A stretch of 13,423 nt of DNA from Phoronis ovalis. Its lineage: Eukaryota > Phoronida > Phoronidae. The notes beneath the pieces were generated by a model. That model was not told the origin of the DNA and searched no databases. It worked only from the letters and a program-made list of their open reading frames with translations. A program made the position numbers and the translations under genes. This document shows positions 1 through 7,210 of this stretch, piece after piece. The stretch spans positions 1 to 13,423 of the forward strand of contig JAOXYB010038329.1 in NCBI GenBank assembly GCA_028565635.1, read 5' to 3'. Each line of letters begins with the position of its first letter. Position 1 is the first letter of the stretch.

Positions 1-793
1 AAGGTCAAATTTCTAAAATTGCTTTAAATGTTCCAAAATGATGGTATTAGGCTTTAAAAAAGTTATTCTGATGACCGATGGGAATATTTCGATACTAAAA
101 GGTCATTTTTTACTTTTACAATTGTCAGTTAATTAATATTGTCATATTTGGTGCAAGCAAATAGGATATGGATTTTAAATATTTTGAATTATTTTGACAC
201 ATTTCGTAGAATTTCAAATTTGCCTGAACTTTTGCTAGTTTAAAACGCCCCACTTCAATTTGCTCTGGTAAAACTCCAGATCTTAATTGGACAATCAGTG
301 ATCTTTGATCTTGTCAAATGACCTGTCACATAAATCTCAGGTTCATCATCATATGTTTTTAATTTTGGTGATTTATCCAGATCCTTTTTCCATTCTTGAA
401 TTGATGTTGCAATGACTGAAATATAGACGAACCTTAATAGTTTCTGTTGCAGACTTTGAGAATACATCCCTTTGAACTATATCTAATTCACATTATTAAA
501 AAAAACTCTTGATAACAAGGCAAAAAGAATTGGTGTCATGATTACACAGGTCAAAATCTCAATTAAAGATACGTTATGTCCATCTATGATCATTCATTGA
601 GATGCTAATCTAAACCAGACTAATCTTCTCCATGTCACATTTTTCCAATTTGTATCACGATTAATGGCTATATTTGATGTAAACCTGTGAACACAGACAT
701 GCTCTGAGCTCTATTTTAATTTGCACTAATTGTGGTTTAACATAGTGTTTGACCCCAAACACCCACTGTAGTAATAATGTGCAATTGAAATGA
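1..793. other. AT-rich non-coding stretch
   Basis: I see no supported gene here. The only open frame of note is on the minus strand at 255-467: 70 residues starting with ATG at 467, rich in Lys, Ser, Ile and Thr, without a motif I recognise. It contains the acidic run YDDEPEIYVTG near its middle. It has no neighbour in frame and could be chance or a decayed transposon fragment. The rest is simple AT-rich sequence with short A and T runs. Confidence 0.5.
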
Positions 794-985
794 TACCACT
801 TTCAAATAATTTTGAAGGTGCTCAGCAGTAATCATCCCAAATACATATATATACTGCTTAACAAGAGATATGCATTTTGTGCCAAGTTTAAAATCAACCC
901 AAATGATTTATATTCGACTATTACAGCTGGTTGTATTAATGCTGTTGATATTAAAAGATCAGTCAGATTACGTATTGCCTTTTGA
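794..985 (+). pseudogene. Possible eroded coding segment, unknown protein
   Basis: A stop-to-stop frame of 63 codons runs between a TGA at 791-793 and a TGA at 983-985. It has no ATG. The second half reads like ordinary protein (FKINPNDLYSTITAG, then AVDIKRSVRLRIAF), with mixed charged and hydrophobic residues. I recognise no family. It lies about 200 bases upstream of another open frame on the same strand (1180-1521), so both could be pieces of one decayed element separated by frameshifts. That is inference; a chance open frame is equally possible. Confidence 0.15.
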
Positions 986-1179
986 TTGTATTGAAGATTT
1001 TCATAATTGACGAAATACAGGTTCTTTCTTACTAATGTTGAAAATTATGTTAAAAGAATGATAATGATAATGGTGAACATTTGCTAGCAGGTATTGTCCA
1101 TTGTGATGACAAATGTTCAATGTCAGAGTGGAGGCAAATTTTACGGATAATGGTAGTAACCTGGATAATTTTGAAATGA

Positions 1180-1521
1180 GGAAAATATCTCCTCAATCAA
1201 GACTTTATCCTTCGTCTAAGAATTCCCTTAAAAATGGAACTGCATGCTAAGCTAACTGATTCTGTTCGCCTCACAAGTTGTGTGCTTTCTTATATACAAC
1301 CTATTATTAAATGGCTTAGATCAAATTTTGGTCTCCATGCAGTTGAAACTTTCTGGGAAGAATCTATATTGATAGCACAATTGGCACCATATCTCTTTAA
1401 GACTCATTTTGGAGAAGGTATCCTCAGCATACTTTGTGCTAGAAAGTTAAGAAACATGTTCAAGATTGTCGACTGTGCAGCTATTGCCAAGGAAGAAATG
1501 CTGATTCATTTAGGAAGCTAA
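1180..1521 (+). pseudogene. Open frame or exon-like segment, unknown protein
   Basis: The frame is open for 113 codons between a TGA at 1177-1179 and a TAA at 1519-1521; the first ATG is at 1234 and leaves 95 residues. Composition is protein-like: Leu/Ile-rich with scattered Trp, Cys and charged residues (KWLRSNFGLHAVETFWEES). The segment could form amphipathic helices. A pyrimidine-rich tract ending in AG at 1219-1220 looks like a splice acceptor, and AAG|GTATCC at 1415-1423 is a passable donor, so an exon 1221-1417 is conceivable. I recognise no domain. It may be a transposon-derived remnant, a real exon, or chance; no neighbouring exon joins it convincingly. Confidence 0.2.
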
Positions 1522-1994
1522 AACACGTGATCTCCAATTGCCCTGGATATTGAGTTTGATGGTCTACCAACACTCTGCCTACCACTTACCTTAGTCATTT
1601 ACAATTGCTTATTATGTTTCTTGGTCCTCGTCATCTTGATGTACGTGTAAGAATGTATTGTTTGATGATTCCTCTTTTTTATGTTACTAAACACAAAATA
1701 ACTTCTAAAAACAGCTATAATGTATGGTGCTGATCATCAAAGTGGAATTTTGTAAGAGTACCATTTTCTAGTGATGTAGAAAATTAACTACATGTTATTG
1801 GTGCTCATGGTGGGGGTGAACTTATAGGTCAGCTGTTTTATTTTGACATGTGATAGGCAGAGTATACTTGTTGTTGACCGCCACATATATAGATGTGAGC
1901 TAAGAGAGTATTTTTTCGTCTGTGTGACATATACAGTTGTTTCCTCTGCCTGGAGACAAAGTCTGTGACAAGCCCTTTCAGCTATATATATTAA
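1522..1994. other. Non-coding stretch, nothing recognised
   Basis: No open frame, repeat or strong structure stands out. There is one E-box CACGTG at 1525-1530, too isolated to interpret, and short TATATA runs near 1890 and 1985. Confidence 0.5.
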
Positions 1995-2310
1995 GCACTA
2001 GCAACATCAGCTGACTCATTTCTTCACTTACATACTTTAACAACAGACTATTCCTATAGCTGTTGGACAAATGATAACGAGACATTGCAGAAATCTCAAT
2101 GGAATAGGTGTTCTAAGTATAAGGGAACTAAGGTACACCAAATCCAAAAATGCAGAGGTGTTTGGTCTTGCTGGTCCAATAAATTTTCCATTACGCTTGG
2201 CAAGGAAACCTCTCTATCTCCGCAAACAGTCTACGATCACAGCGGAAAAGCTAGTGCAACATGTTCCTCATAGGTACATTTCCTGTATAAAAGATGAACC
2301 ATGCATTTGA
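1995..2310 (+). other. Exon-like segment with two open frames
   Basis: A long pyrimidine-rich stretch precedes CAG at 2045-2047, which resembles a splice acceptor, and AG|GTACAT at 2271-2278 resembles a donor. The enclosed 225 bases (2048-2272) are open throughout in the frame that carries the ATG at 2071 and that stays open to 2310; it reads TIPIAVGQMITRH near the start and is rich in Arg, Lys and Leu. A second frame is open from 1995 to the TAG at 2271-2273 and is unusually rich in Trp and Cys (YSCWTNDN, VWSCWSNK). Two overlapping open frames may simply mean that stops are scarce here. No family is recognised, and which frame, if either, is coding cannot be told. Confidence 0.2.
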
Positions 2311-2640
2311 CACAGGAGGAACCAAAAGTAAATACAAAAAGCCAAAGGATAGGTTACCCACTGGTTAAAATCAGCCAGAGGCTAGGCCAGGGTACAGGGT
2401 GTTCGAGAATATTAAAAATTTAATAAAGAAAAATTGAAGGTAACAAGAATGGGTATGGATAAAATTTTGGAGGGCTGTACATGTCTGAATTGGAGTATCC
2501 TGTGTCTAGAAGATACTAGTTTACAGTAGACATACATTTTATATGCAACAAGTGCCTAGAATACTTCCTGTGTTTTCAATGTTATTTTTTATTTTATAGA
2601 CTGTTGCGTTTTAAATGTAAATCAAGTGTTTCAAGTCAAA
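2311..2640. other. Non-coding stretch
   Basis: Nothing supported. A GTTCGAG near 2401 resembles an RNA polymerase III box B, but no matching box A or tRNA fold is visible upstream. Confidence 0.45.
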
Positions 2641-2651
2641 TATTCATAATA

Positions 2652-2700
2652 CACGTTTAATACACGTGTATATACACTTATGCATATACACGTGTATATA
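2652..2700. promoter_or_regulatory. Paired E-boxes in a palindromic AT-rich context
   Basis: The 13-base string ACACGTGTATATA occurs twice, 26 bases apart (2662-2674 and 2688-2700). Each copy carries the E-box CACGTG (2663-2668 and 2689-2694). The second sits in a perfect 16-bp palindrome, ATATACACGTGTATAT, at 2684-2699. CACGTG is the known site of bHLH factors such as USF, Myc/Max, MITF and CLOCK/BMAL; which factor applies here cannot be told. Two more CACGTG copies follow within 140 bases. Confidence 0.4.
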
Positions 2701-2709
2701 TCTGCCTCT

Positions 2710-2960
2710 TAGCCTAAAGAGTTTCAACTCTTTAGTTGCCCGGAGCGAACCACGTGGAGGTGGGCAGATTTCTCGCTCCCCGCCGATCAGATCCAAACCC
2801 GGTGCTTGTTTGGTTATCTGAATTTACCACGTGGTAGTGGATGAGTGATACGCGATCACTCCGCGAAAGATAAGTATATCGCGTGCTTTTAAACTTATTT
2901 ACGGTCGGATCTATAGTGAAGCGTCGGATCAGACATCGGACAGCACGATGGGAAATCAAA
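2710..2960. promoter_or_regulatory. GC-richer block with E-boxes and hairpins
   Basis: This block has clearly more G, C and CpG than its surroundings. It opens with a perfect 10-bp stem, CTAAAGAGTT (2714-2723) with AACTCTTTAG (2726-2735), separated by two bases. It then carries CACGTG at 2751-2756 (within CCACGTGG) and again at 2828-2833 (within ACCACGTGGT). A second hairpin, GAGTGAT (2843-2849) with ATCACTC (2855-2861), has a five-base loop. Three TCGGA-containing repeats follow (2903-2911, 2922-2930, 2934-2940). A minus-strand frame of 78 residues (2732-2968) is open, but no family is recognisable and it is probably incidental. The block could be a promoter or enhancer, or the body of a short mobile element; I found no target-site duplication or tRNA-like head to support the latter. 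Confidence 0.35.
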
Positions 2961-3379
2961 GCATCCAAGTTGTGTTGCTTGGTATACTAAACACGCAATT
3001 TTAACAACCACTCCAGGTTACTAAAACGTAATAAGAACTTTTTTATTCCCCATACCATGATACCTTTTTCGTGGTTTATAAAGACAATTTTCTCCATAAT
3101 TTTTAATGATATATAAACCCGATATTGATAAAAGTTTATAAACCTATGTGTTACATCAAATTCTTTTACCACAATAAACACCCACCTTTTAGGCATTTTA
3201 AAATCAAACAAAACCTTTAAAAATGCTAACCAAATGTAATAATCAGTAATTATGTACATTCTTCTAATGAAACAAGCATATTTTGCAAATGTCACCTTAT
3301 AGGTATAAATCTTCGGTAACCGCCTAAAAGTGAAGTCAAACTTATCAACTTCGAAATATACAGACATTTATTATATATA
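2961..3379. other. AT-rich spacer with a 126-residue minus-strand frame
   Basis: On the minus strand 2987-3367 is open for 126 codons from ATG at 3367. The product would be dominated by Phe, Tyr, Ile, Val and Lys (for example FRRLPKIYTYKVTFAKY), which is what AT-rich random sequence gives, and I see no motif, signal peptide or membrane pattern that fits a family. The frame has no coding-like neighbour. I treat it as probably non-coding. Confidence 0.3.
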
Positions 3380-3553
3380 AAAAATCAAACGGTGAATGCA
3401 AGCAACCAGTGCTATAAACACTGCACGTTTTTTAAAACCATTAAAGCGTGCGCACATTTCAAAATACAGGATATACTACTGCAAGTATTATTGAAATACC
3501 AACAAAGTTAGACAGGTGTAATATAATAAATTGCATGTACTACGTCTACAGGG

Positions 3554-3570
3554 TATGCAAGAACTGCATA
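3554..3570 (+). repeat. Array hairpin module, copy 1
   Basis: TATGCA (3554-3559) pairs with TGCATA (3565-3570) around the loop AGAAC. This is one of four copies of the module in the array. Confidence 0.5.
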
Positions 3571-3690
3571 TATATCAAACACATGGATAATACTGTATAT
3601 AACTACAAATACTGTAATATTAAAACATTTCCGCAACAAAGACAAAATATTCTGATAAATAGGGAATTAGTAACACCATAAAACTGTACT

Positions 3691-3712
3691 ACATGTATAC
3701 GGATTTGTTTCT
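3691..3712 (+). repeat. Array block A, copy 1
   Basis: ACATGTATACGGATTTG, one difference from the copy near 4288. It precedes a TTTTATAG string, as in the other units. Confidence 0.5.
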
Positions 3713-3793
3713 AACAGGCTAAATGTTTTATAGCTAGTGGCCAAGAGAGTACAATGTATCTATGAAAAAGAAGAAATGGTGCATAAATCAAAC

Positions 3794-3837
3794 TTTTCAA
3801 ACCGTTTACACGTGCGCGCACAAACCGCTAAAACCCA
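3794..3837 (+). repeat. Array block B, copy with CACGTGCGCG core
   Basis: TTTTCAAACCGTTTACACG leads into the core CACGTGCGCG at 3809-3818, followed by CCGCTAAAACCC. The core combines an E-box with a CpG-rich tail. The same arrangement returns at 5575-5617, about 1.8 kb downstream. Confidence 0.55.
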
Positions 3838-3866
3838 CAAAACAAAAATACATTTTAAAAAGATAG

Positions 3867-3876
3867 ATGGCGCCAT
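3867..3876. repeat. ATGGCGCCAT palindrome, copy 1
   Basis: A perfect 10-bp palindrome. Identical copies are at 5267-5276 and 5828-5837, each within a unit of the array and followed by A-rich sequence. Confidence 0.5.
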
Positions 3877-3917
3877 AAAAAGAACATGGGGCAGAAATCT
3901 TACCGAACTTTTTGTTT

Positions 3918-3960
3918 GTCAAACCGTTACCACATGTGCGCATGCAGCGTTAAAACCCAC
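3918..3960 (+). repeat. Array block B, variant copy
   Basis: GTCAAACCGTTACCACATG precedes TGCGCATG and the tail TTAAAACCCAC. The stretch TGCGCATGC resembles part of an NRF1 site, known as YGCGCAYGCGCR, but the match is partial. Confidence 0.45.
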
Positions 3961-4077
3961 AATAATCCAATCAAGATATATTAACAGCTAATATTGTGTA
4001 CCTACAATACGCACTGAAATTTTTATGTAAAAATCGATTATACGAAAGTTGTGTTTACAACCTCTATCAAACAAGCA

Positions 4078-4092
4078 ATGCAAGAACTGCAT
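4078..4092 (+). repeat. Array hairpin module, copy 2
   Basis: ATGCA (4078-4082) pairs with TGCAT (4088-4092) around the loop AGAAC. The outermost pair found in copy 1 is lost here (A opposite A). Confidence 0.45.
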
Positions 4093-4121
4093 ATATCAAA
4101 CACAGATAATAGTAAGTACAA

Positions 4122-4413
4122 ATGGTTTAATTGTAAAAACAAACCAGCACGACATAAAACATAAATAGCACCAGAACTTGTACTAAAAATACAAGAATAC
4201 GTACAGTACAAGACACTTAAAAACCTTTTTATAGCGATACGATGGTATAATATCATAGATGGCGATAAGTAGGGAAATCGTACAGGCTGTATTACATGTA
4301 TATGGATTTGTTTAGCACAACTGTTTTTATAGTAGACAGTACAGTATACTGGAGATGATGCCATGAAAAGCAAGTTGTGCAAACATTAAACTGAATTGTT
4401 CGCGTTTTTCAAA
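4122..4413 (+). repeat. Large segmental copy within the array (partner 5302-5583)
   Basis: This stretch is repeated at 5302-5583. The first 42 bases of the two copies are identical (4122-4163 and 5302-5343). Further shared blocks follow in the same order: TATAGCGATACGATGGTAT, ATATGGATTTGTTTAG, ACAACTGTTTTTATAGTAG, and finally CTGAATT(G/A)TTCGCGTTTTTC. The offset is about 1180 bases. The similarity is visibly higher than between other units, so this is a later duplication of several units together. Confidence 0.65.
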
Positions 4414-4660
4414 CCTGTATATATCAACACATGGATTACGTAAAAATAAACTAGCCCAACAAAGACAATCTGTAATAATCTATATTGAATAGGGGAATGA
4501 TAACATCAGAACCTGTATTAAATATTCAATAATTTGTTTAGGGACATGGCTAATGGAAAACTTTTTTACAGCAATTGTGATGGTATGAATGTCGTAGATA
4601 GAGAAGAGGATAATTATGTAAGACAGCGTTATGAAAAGAAGAAATTGCGCAAAACTGTTC

Positions 4661-4705
4661 GCACTTCTCGAAGCCGTTTACACATGCGCGTATAATAAAC
4701 TGTTG
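4661..4705 (+). repeat. Array block B, CACATGCGCG variant
   Basis: AAGCCGTTTACACATGCGCG ends at 4690, with the core CACATGCGCG at 4681-4690, then an AT-rich tail with GTTGAAACCGAAATG. It differs from the 3794 copy by a G-to-A change in the E-box half. Confidence 0.45.
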
Positions 4706-4834
4706 AAACCGAAATGAAATAAATCAAAAATATATTTAAGATAGCATGGTTAGGGGTAATAAAATACTTACGATAATAAATATGTAAAAATCGATAAATA
4801 CCTAAATTAAATCTAGCACATCTATCACACAGGC

Positions 4835-4851
4835 TATGCAAAAACTGCATA
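4835..4851 (+). repeat. Array hairpin module, copy 3
   Basis: TATGCA (4835-4840) pairs with TGCATA (4846-4851) around the loop AAAAC. Confidence 0.45.
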
Positions 4852-5057
4852 TTTCGACAGAGAATATATATAATTATTTCAAACGATGTAAGAGAATACA
4901 TTTTTCAGATGGTGGTGTATGTAAAAAAACTAGTACAACAAAGACAATGTAATGGTAAAAGTAATAGTAACCTAAGGCGTTGATTTTTTAAGACTCAACC
5001 CTTTTATGCAGGGCAAAATGGATGATGCAGAAGACTTACCGAAATATCGGCGCTTAC

Positions 5058-5096
5058 CCAAACCGTTAACACATGCGCGAACGAAGAATTAAAACG
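5058..5096 (+). repeat. Array block B, CACATGCGCG variant
   Basis: CCCAAACCGTTAACACATG carries the core CACATGCGCG at 5070-5079 and ends with TTAAAACG. Confidence 0.45.
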
Positions 5097-5139
5097 TTAA
5101 GGAATCAAAATAGTTAAAAATACATTTAAGACGGAATTG

Positions 5140-5298
5140 TATGCCCACAATACGTATTAAAATACTCCCTGGAATATTAACGGAAGGTGTACTAAAAATA
5201 CACATATATGGATTTATTTAGAGGGAGCCTCTTTGTGACGATTATGGTCTATTAAATGAGTCGTAAATGGCGCCATTAAAGGGAAAACTAGTGCAAAA
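5140..5298 (+). repeat. Segmental copy within the array (partner 5737-5858)
   Basis: Both copies share, in order, the ACAATACG/CAAATACG block, GAATATTAACGGAAGG (5172-5187 and 5769-5784), CCTCTTT, GTCGTAAATGGCGCCATTAA and AGGGAAAACT followed by GTGCAAAA. The copy at 5737-5858 is shorter. Confidence 0.6.
5267..5276. repeat. ATGGCGCCAT palindrome, copy 2
   Basis: Identical to 3867-3876, within the string GTCGTAAATGGCGCCATT shared with 5828-5837. Confidence 0.5.
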
Positions 5299-5301
5299 TA
5301 T

Positions 5302-5583
5302 ATGGTTTAATTGTAAAAACAAACCAGCACGACATAAAACATATAATAGCACCAGAACTTGAACCGAAAATACAAGAATTTACTTACACTAAAAAAAAAT
5401 GTATAGCGATACGATGGTATCATATATCACAGATGGCGTTTAAAGAAAATTCCCATAAATAGGGAAATAATATCACAGGCTGTAATACATTTATATGGAT
5501 TTGTTTAGGACAACTGTTTTTATAGTAGTACAGTAGAAGTTAGTGGTGCAAACAACCAACTGAATTATTCGCGTTTTTCAAAA
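5302..5583 (+). repeat. Large segmental copy within the array (partner 4122-4413)
   Basis: Second copy of the duplicated multi-unit segment. It has small insertions and deletions relative to the first, for example extra bases between GATGGCG and the AAATAGGGAAA string. Confidence 0.65.
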
Positions 5584-5617
5584 TTGTTTACACGTGCGCG
5601 CAAAAACCGCTAAAACC
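5575..5617 (+). repeat. Array block B, CACGTGCGCG copy
   Basis: TTTTTCAAAATTGTTTACAC leads into CACGTGCGCG at 5591-5600 and CCGCTAAAACC. The core is identical to the copy at 3809-3818. Confidence 0.55.
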
Positions 5618-5827
5618 TACAGCAACCGAAACAAAAATACATATGTTAAAGATAGAATGGTATGTCCACAATACGCATTAAAAATAATATAAAATAACAC
5701 AGGAATCAATACAAAAATATGTTACAGATAAAATTGTGTACCCCAAATACGCATTGCAATACCCACAAGAATATTAACGGAAGGATTTCTCTAGAGGAAA
5801 CCTCTTTATAGCGGTTATGGGTCGTAA

Positions 5828-5837
5828 ATGGCGCCAT
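5828..5837. repeat. ATGGCGCCAT palindrome, copy 3
   Basis: Identical to the copies at 3867 and 5267. Confidence 0.5.
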
Positions 5838-5861
5838 TAAAGGGAAAACTGGTGCAAAAGT

Positions 5862-5903
5862 CTAATCAAACTGTTCACATGCACACATAAAGCACCGAAA
5901 CAA
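5862..5903 (+). repeat. Array block B, decayed copy
   Basis: AATCAAACTGTTCACATGCA keeps the frame of the block, but the CpG core has decayed to CACATGCACA (5876-5885). This looks like CpG loss in one copy. Confidence 0.4.
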
Positions 5904-6028
5904 ATGCCGAAACCCAAAGGAATCGAAAAAAAATAAATTTAAGATAGTGGTATGCGCACAATGAATATTGAAATACTTAAAGCAATATGTTAAATTCGAT
6001 TGCTTCTACCACATCTATTATATAGGCT

Positions 6029-6042
6029 ATGCAAAACTGCAT
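6029..6042 (+). repeat. Array hairpin module, copy 4
   Basis: ATGCA (6029-6033) pairs with TGCAT (6038-6042) around a four-base loop AAAC. This is the last recognisable copy; the array fades out after the ATATGGATTT block near 6158. Confidence 0.4.
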
Positions 6043-6315
6043 TTGTCAATTAACACATGGAGTACGTATAACTGCAAATGGGTTATGTAACAAAATTGCA
6101 CAACAATGACAAGTTACAGTATATAGTGGTAAATAGGGAAATAGTTACACTACAGGTATATGGATTTAGACTCCTTTTAGGGCAAATGTTTTCATGGCGG
6201 TCACAACGGCGGTAAATACATCATAAACGTCACTACTGAAAGGCATAACAACGCAGTAAGAGCTACGTACCGGCTGCAGGGGTAATAATAGTTTACAACA
6301 ACTGGACTAAAACTT

Positions 6316-6333
6316 ATAAATCAGCTGATTTAT
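6316..6333. repeat. Perfect 18-bp palindrome
   Basis: ATAAATCAGCTGATTTAT is its own reverse complement. It lies just beyond the end of the array and has no loop, so it is more likely a dimeric protein site or chance than an RNA structure. Confidence 0.4.
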
Positions 6334-6730
6334 TGCGTAGCTCACATTTACATTTATAATACTCAGTCACATTTAGTAACGTTATGTATACTATACTCCC
6401 AAACATATTACGAGCATTCAGACATAGACGGACGATATATTTAGTTACAATAGCTATTTATTATCAACTCAGCAAAAAGTCACAAAACAAGTAAACGCAT
6501 GTAGTAATAGATTTCAATACTCAACATCTATGTATCAAGTGTATGCAGAATATATGTCTACAAATCCTAGAGGTTAGCAACTAATAGAATGAAGACATCA
6601 GGATGGTAAATAGTTCTGCTTTTACGATATTTAGATTTCTTTAACAACTGTGTCTAAGATTTAGTTCTTTTATGGTGACAGTGGTAAGAATGGCAGTGTT
6701 GGCAAATTGTAAATTACATGTGAATTCAGG
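6334..6730. other. AT-rich non-coding stretch
   Basis: No open frame, repeat or structure I can support. Confidence 0.5.
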
Positions 6731-6964
6731 CCTACGTACCTAACCAGCGCAGACTCGAACTGTCAATCCTCGCATGCGCGCCTGATTCCTCCTAACGCAA
6801 ACACTTTTCCCGGTTTTCACACAGAAACTGCTGCTACTCGAAAAGTCATTTCCGTGCTCGTAAGTTGCCGGGAACTCTAACAGATGTTCGGAGACTTGAA
6901 CAGCAATTCCGGATACCGGAACACCAGGCATGTGTAATCTACTTATACAATGTATGTCTAATCT
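6731..6964 (-). promoter_or_regulatory. CpG-rich, exon-like island (possible first exon or promoter)
   Basis: About fourteen CpG dinucleotides fall within some 210 bases, against a background where CpG is scarce. Read on the minus strand, TTCTTCTACAG ending at 6965 resembles a splice acceptor and AG|GTACGT at 6741-6734 is a strong donor-like site, giving a 225-base exon-like segment 6740-6964. It is open in one frame (75 codons including the stop) with an ATG at 6931, a Ser run (SSSSS) and many Arg, but that frame ends in TAG exactly at the donor-like site, so as an internal coding exon it does not work in that frame. CGCATGCGCG at 6771-6780 is close to an NRF1 site. A promoter or untranslated first exon is a reasonable reading; no partner exon was found. 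Confidence 0.3.
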
Positions 6965-7210
6965 CTGTAGAAGAATTTAAAACTAATTGTCAATTAATTC
7001 CATAAAATAATACTTTATTGCTACTGAATGTATATATTGTACCTAGTACGTGGCTTTTCCGTTAACTTACATTTCAAATCGTATAATTTCTTATTCTATG
7101 ATCTCACATCGAAAAATGCCAGCGGGATATAGTTTTTATGTTTCATTCAATCATTCATTGATTATATCAAACTACTAAATGAAGTGCATTTTTGTATGAA
7201 AACGTTTTGA

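Larger units (their letters stand above)
3380..6215 (+). repeat. Degenerate tandem array of complex units
   Basis: Short blocks recur in the same order over about 2.8 kb. The order is: (C) TATGCA-loop-TGCATA hairpin followed by ATCAAACACATGGAT; (E) CAACAAAGACAA then AAATAGGGAA; (A) ATATGGATTTGTTTAG followed by TTTTTATAG; (D) ATGGCGCCAT or a decayed form; TGGTGCAAA; (B) TTTTCAAACCGTTTACAC then GTGCGCGC, followed by CCGCTAAAACC; (F) CCACAATACGCATT; then back to C. Block B recurs near 3794, 3918, 4664, 5058, 5575 and 5862; block A near 3691, 4294, 5201, 5488 and 6153; block C at 3554, 4078, 4835 and 6029. Spacing between equivalent blocks varies from under 300 to about 600 bases, so units are partly deleted or internally duplicated. 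No frame in the array looks coding. It is a locally amplified, strongly diverged repeat, perhaps an old satellite; its family is not known to me. Confidence 0.75.

Noticed and set aside
65-90. CTGATGA followed by a short stem and GAA, as in a hammerhead ribozyme
   Set aside because: The stem would be only two pairs and the conserved base after GAA is wrong; CTGATGA is expected about once or twice by chance in this window.
1136-1180. TDNGSN string like the integrase/transposase catalytic region
   Set aside because: The six-residue match stands alone in a short frame, with no upstream catalytic Asp region or downstream Glu context.
2345-2410. Polymerase III box B-like GTTCGAG, suggesting a tRNA-derived SINE
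   Set aside because: No box A, no tRNA fold and no target-site duplication found.
2836-2870. GGATGA, hairpin, GCGAAAG arrangement resembling a hammerhead core
   Set aside because: The required C and U before GAUGA are replaced by U and G, which breaks the core; I kept only the hairpin.
3448-4901. Open frames of 77-114 residues within the tandem array (both strands)
   Set aside because: They cross module boundaries, are not kept between units, and have AT-driven composition.
3380-6215. CRISPR array
   Set aside because: Repeats are long, degenerate and irregularly spaced, and the surrounding DNA is clearly eukaryotic in character.
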